A stretch of 64,000 bases of DNA from Meconema thalassinum (Eukaryota > Arthropoda > Insecta > Orthoptera > Tettigoniidae): assembly GCA_946902985.2 (NCBI GenBank), contig OX336389.2:344446444-344510443 (forward strand), written 5' to 3'. Below, piece after piece: positions 59,913 to 64,000 of the stretch (positions are counted from its first letter, which is position 1; each line of letters opens with the position of its first letter). A model generated the notes under the pieces. The model ran no database searches and was not told where the DNA came from. It was given only the letters and a program-made list of their open reading frames with translations. The position numbers were made by a program, and so were the translations under genes.

Positions 59913-60084
59913 GAGAATTATTCAATGTCGCACATTTGCAATGTTGATTATTTAAGGACACACAAAACGGGATTGTGTTAGTCGTCTTGGTGTTCTTGCT
60001 TTTGAATCTGACTTGAAAGTGAAATTGGACTAATGAAATCCTAATCTTGTTTGCAAATGACAAGGCAGGAAGGAATCCCCTTTT
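59263..60084. other. Unassigned; C/G tract and CA microsatellite
   Basis: 59263-59312 is G/C-rich with a run of C (possible transposon end; a related GGGGGAACAAACAGGGCAGC lies near 59765). A CA repeat is at 59880-59911. Confidence 0.5.
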
Positions 60085-60460
60085 CTGTAATTTATTTTTA
60101 TTTTTATGTTTTCCAACGTATGGCTTTTAGTCCCGGGAGTGTCCGAGGACATGTTCGGCTCGTCAGAGTTTGTAGCTGCTTCTATGCGGATAACCATGGA
60201 GTGAGCTACAAGTACCGTCACGTGTGGAGTGTTGTCTGGGGAGGAAAGTGTGAATGTAAGAACGAGGAATTGGAAGGTAGCGGCTCTGGCCTACAGTTAG
60301 GGACCAAAACCGGCATTTGCCTGGAAGGAAGATGAGGAAACCACAGAAGACCATCTTCAAGGTTACCGGCGGGGGGGATTCGAACCTCCTTGCCTCCCGG
60401 ATGTAAGTGACTGCCTGCAGCCACGCCGTAAAGACCACGGCTAACTCACCCGTTTTTTTT
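60085..60460 (-). repeat. SINE family C-like, copy 3
   Basis: Minus-strand tRNA-like head near 60440 (GGCGTGGCTGCAGG; box B GGTTCGAATCCC) and a body with CCGGCATTTGCCTGG. The adjoining GGCTTTTAGTCCCGGGAGTG may be part of the same unit. A T tract is at 60453-60468. Confidence 0.55.
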
Positions 60461-61214
60461 TTTTTTTAGCCATTGGTTGTGTATATCTCTTAAAATTTAA
60501 ATTCGTTGTATTAGACTAAGTTTTTTTTTTCAATTTGTAATTTTAGTACACACATATTTATAGTGTTTGCCACTCATAGTTAAATACACGCTAAGTGAAG
60601 ATACAGCCCCATATGTGAAGGAAACTTTAATAAATCCAAAGTCGGGGGAAGCAAAGATTTTTTTTTTGCCCATGGGCTTCAGGAGCTCTAAATACGGGCC
60701 TGGCTGTGTTGTACACTCGTCTAATTTTGCGTCGTTCTGCCTTACTGCGATCGTTATTTGTGCTGCAAAATGCCGTATATTTTTAATGACGGTGTGCCGT
60801 AGGCCTAGTACTGTGGTCCATTTCTTGGGAACAGAGCAATTATTGCTACAAATGAACAGAAATCTACCATTGTTGTAGATTCTTAACCTGTAGTGTTAAA
60901 TCTTCTACGATCGAAGCAATTTACAGGCTAATAGTTAAATAGTTCTGCGGTTTTTTTGTGCCGTTATCAAAGCGACTGAGATTCGCACTCTCAATCTAAT
61001 GTAGATGGTAGATCAGTTGAGACAAAATGGTGAATTCAATTCAACTTCGTAATGTTGTAAGCTATATGATTCCAATGGAATCTTCTTGAAAGGCAATTTT
61101 CGATGCGCAACATGTGCCTACTTATATGAGTGGAGAAGCTAATTTAATCCTAATTTAATTGGGCTTATAGCCGTATTGACCGACTGAAAGTTACAATTCA
61201 ATATAGACCAATTA
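60461..61214. other. Unassigned spacer
   Basis: AT-rich, no gene recognised. Confidence 0.4.
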
Positions 61215-61330
61215 GGTGGTTAGTTGGTTCCTCAGTTTAGGGGCTGCGACAACGCGGTCATGTAGCCCCGTGTACTTTGGGTGTGTGTAGAATCTGTCTG
61301 ATAACCGGTGTTAACTGATAACTGTATTAC
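61215..61330 (-). repeat. SINE A 3' fragment
   Basis: Reverse of the SINE A end (GGGGCTGCGACAACGCGGTC; AGAATCTGTCTGATAACC). Confidence 0.7.
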
Positions 61331-61554
61331 TGTGTGTTATCTGTTTTTGGTTCGAGTAAGGACTGCATACATTCGATTTTCAAATAGTACCAACTTTTGC
61401 TACCCTACGCCATCGTCAACGACCAACTAGTTCTGAAATTTCTTACTAGATGCCACCGCAGTCGACTCCTGCCGTTAGTCAAAGATAACCTATAATTTAG
61501 CTTCACACAAGTGTAATTAGTGGGAGGTTCTTTATCATGCCATAAATCTATGAC

Positions 61555-61705
61555 ATGGGACCGCCGGCTTTACTTCCCCTCCGAAGGAAGGCATACTGAG
61601 GGATTTTTAACGCTCTTAAAAAATCCGACGACTTCGACCGGGTTTGAACCCGTGATCTTGGGCATAGAAGCTCAGCAGGCTACAAACTACGCCACCGAAG
61701 CCGCT
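61555..61705 (-). repeat. SINE family F
   Basis: Minus-strand tRNA-like head (GGCTTCGGTGGCGTAGTTTG; box B GGGTTCAAACCC). Single copy here. Confidence 0.6.
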
Positions 61706-61971
61706 CATCAATTAGGCGATAAAGCCAAAGTTCAAGGGGGGTGATTGATAATGATGTGCTTCTGAAAGAAGAAAATTACAGAACAGACATTGGCAGGCTC
61801 TTAACTCAAGGAATATTTATGTGACATTCGTAAGTACGAATGTATAATAGTTAAATGATCCTGCGATGTTTGTCGTTATGAAAGCGAATAAGTGAGAAGT
61901 ACAAGATATAGTGAGTTTTATATATTTTACTTAACGGTCAGCAATAATCAAATGAAATATTTTCTTTCTAG

Positions 61972-62094
61972 AACGAAGATTTGCTAAAACCATGGGCGTC
62001 ACAAGTACGAGTAACGTACAATACGAATTTATCACTTCGCACAAAATTCATTATCCTAAGAAGAGCAATGCGAAGTATTCCTGGTAGCTTGTGA
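61972..62094 (+). CDS. Putative host-gene terminal exon
   Basis: Acceptor TTTTCTTTCTAG followed by 40 codons and a TGA, open in the phase (0) left by the exon at 22486-22734. The peptide starts NEDLLKPWASQVRV and has a basic stretch FIILRRAMRS near its end. Joined to the first exon it would give about 122 residues. I do not recognise the family. Phase agreement has a one-in-three chance of being accidental, and more exons may lie between or before, so linkage is an inference. A possible poly(A) hexamer (AATAAA) is at 62377-62382. Confidence 0.45.
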   Translation, partial: NEDLLKPWASQVRVTYNTNLSLRTKFIILRRAMRSIPGSL

Positions 62095-64000
62095 AGAAGA
62101 GGAGAAACGTGATGGATCCGCTGTAATGGCCAGTACAAACTAGATATTTGGAAATAGTGCTATTTGAATTATTAGGCAGATTCATATTGTACCCTTATCA
62201 AGGTCTTCCAAGGTGGACTCTCTTCTCTCAGGGGCGAGGTCTGTCAGCGTGGCACTAAAGTTACACATAAACACCCTGAGACTTTCATGAAGGATCACGG
62301 GAACTTAAACTAAAATAATAACATTATTTATTCACGAAAGCAAAATATAAAACAAATTAATTAAATCCCCCTTTAAAATAAAGCAAATCCCCTTACGTTA
62401 CTTATAATGCAAATGAGCCAACAGGCTAAAGACACAGGCCTCATAAAACAGGCCGACATAACACACACATAAAACATTTAAAATGCAGTCAACTGCTCCA
62501 AATAAAATCGAACTTGTCAAAGTGTTCAAACTTCAAATGTCATTTAGCAATGTCCAAAACTATTCAAGTTATGTGCGAAACTCATTCTGGTATGGATGTT
62601 GACGTGATTGGATAGGCCCATGCGGCAGGTTATGATTGTCGTCCGGTATTACTCGGTGACAGGTAGGATGTGCGTAAAATCAAATAACTCTAGTGTGGGT
62701 CCGAACCCTTCAACACACATGTGAGAAATCACACGGACATATAAACAAACAGCGTGGGTCATCAGTCCTATACAAAACAGCAACGGCAGCCTCTGCCCCG
62801 TAATTACTCTAATCTCAAGAGATAATTATATACATGAGTGCACCCAAAACATAACTATTACTTTCGCTTCCTTAAGCGAACAAATCCCAAAGACAAGTCG
62901 GAAAGCCCGACAACAACAAAATGAAACTTCGCAAGAAAACATGGCGTAAAATTATTGATATAAAAAACGATTCCCTCTTCCTAACAAACTTTGTTAATAT
63001 TCAAATGCGCTAAACGATCAGGCCTAGCAATAGACTAAGCAGACCGTACGGCGAGGGGGCGAGACTACCTGGGTTCCCCCTTCCTCAAGATCATCTGGAA
63101 AGCCGAGCCGTGTGTACTGCTTGGGTCCAAGCTCTGTGAACTTGCGGGGTGAGGGAAGGGGCAGGGAAGGACCAGGTGAGAAGAGAAGGGTCTGTCAACA
63201 GCCCGCCGTGATATGTGGTATTCCTTTCTATTCCAATACTGCTAACATACGGCTGATGCTCAAACCACTGTGGTGTTGCGAATGAGTGAGTGAGTCACCG
63301 ACCAATGTATTTGGTTCTGTTACTACGCACGTACCGGGAAACCTCATCACTTGTCATCAACACTTCTCATAGTCCGCGATCCAAATCCCTCTCAGGTTCA
63401 CGCAGCTTAGACCTGAGCAGTATGTCTCCCAATGTCTTGCCAGGAAGCAACTCACTGAACCTTCCTTCAAGAATCGTAACATGTAACTAACTTACCACAG
63501 GATAATCATCCTTGTCATTATATCATCGTAGAACCTTGCGGGAATTCAACGCCTCCGCTAATTCACAACTTACCATAGCATATAATCATCCTTATCATTT
63601 ATATCATCGTCGAACCTTACGGGAATTTACCGCCTCCGCTAATCACATACACACACTAGACACTCTCGACTCGGGACCAGCAACACTTACCATTCCATAC
63701 CTGAATATCACTTGTACGGCCGCTGTCTTTCACCAAAATCATAACGTTACTTTTCCCTTAAGTAGCGGTTATCAGCCCCGCTCACAACTGAACTGTGCTT
63801 CCAAATCAGCATTTAGGTACCGGTACTGGTTTGTTATATCCTCGGAGTACGGTTTCCCCCCCCCCCCCCCCCGATCTCACACTATTTATTATATTTAATT
63901 CTTCATGCCATAGCACAGAACTCCCTTGATATCCCATACAATGCACTCCACAAAGAAAACTAAACCACACACAAAACAAAATGATGACCACGCGAAATCC
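62095..64000. other. Possible 3' UTR, then unassigned DNA
   Basis: No convincing ORF. 63485-63650 is an ~80-bp tandem duplication (ATAATCATCC at 63502 and 63582; CCTCCGCTAAT in each unit). A poly(C) tract is at about 63856-63872. Confidence 0.45.

Larger units (their letters stand above)
22735..61971 (+). other. Proposed 39-kb intron packed with transposable elements
   Basis: Begins GTACGG and ends TTTTCTTTCTAG, joining two phase-0 open segments. All elements listed from 22.9 to 61.7 kb would lie inside it. Additional exons in between cannot be excluded; I found none. Confidence 0.4.

Noticed and set aside
63512..63898. 128-codon plus-strand ORF with a repeated peptide
   Set aside because: The repeat is an ~80-bp tandem duplication. 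No other sign of coding, and it runs into the poly(C) tract.

Overview
This is a repeat-dense piece of animal nuclear DNA. It is AT-rich, crowded with tRNA-derived SINEs, Tc1 and hAT relics, a LINE and Ty3/Gypsy elements, and has no prokaryotic features. The SINE types (dimeric tRNA SINEs, and a 3' hairpin tail followed by TCA repeats) suggest a large arthropod genome. I would guess an orthopteroid insect, but the sequence alone does not prove that.

Layout. 1-2007 has nothing I recognise. 2008-8610 is a complete Ty3/Gypsy LTR retrotransposon on the minus strand (Gypsy copy 1), broken by one frameshift and one stop. 9023-18532 is a second, different LTR element with a perfect 4-bp target duplication, nearly identical 3.33-kb LTRs, a long intact gag ORF and only the last piece of pol. 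It looks like a young, gag-only, non-autonomous element. 18910-19750 is a 29-bp minisatellite. 20381-33240 is a field of SINEs with a Tc1 fossil, a hAT-like MITE and a 2.2-kb inverted-repeat element.

From about 33.4 to 59.3 kb there is one nest of insertions. A LINE reverse-transcriptase gene is split twice: by a 4.9-kb TIR element (34389-39296) and by a SINE. That SINE is itself split by an 18.4-kb LTR element (40014-58444). The left LTR of that element in turn contains Gypsy copy 2 (41799-47787), and the element's truncated gag is joined to an inverted repeat carrying a hammerhead-ribozyme-like motif. Target duplications and re-joinable halves support each step, so the relative order of insertion can be read.

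A possible host gene runs through the region on the plus strand: a GC-rich leader ending in a good splice donor (22210), a clean coding exon (22486-22734) and a phase-compatible terminal exon (61972-62094). If they belong together, the whole 23-62 kb TE nest lies in one 39-kb intron of a gene for a small basic protein of about 122 residues. I do not recognise the protein.

The most novel material is the pair of long-LTR, gag-only elements with primer sites resembling tRNA-Lys, the hammerhead-like motif in the fold-back, the 293-bp tandem array with YY1/PHO-like motifs, and the split gene.
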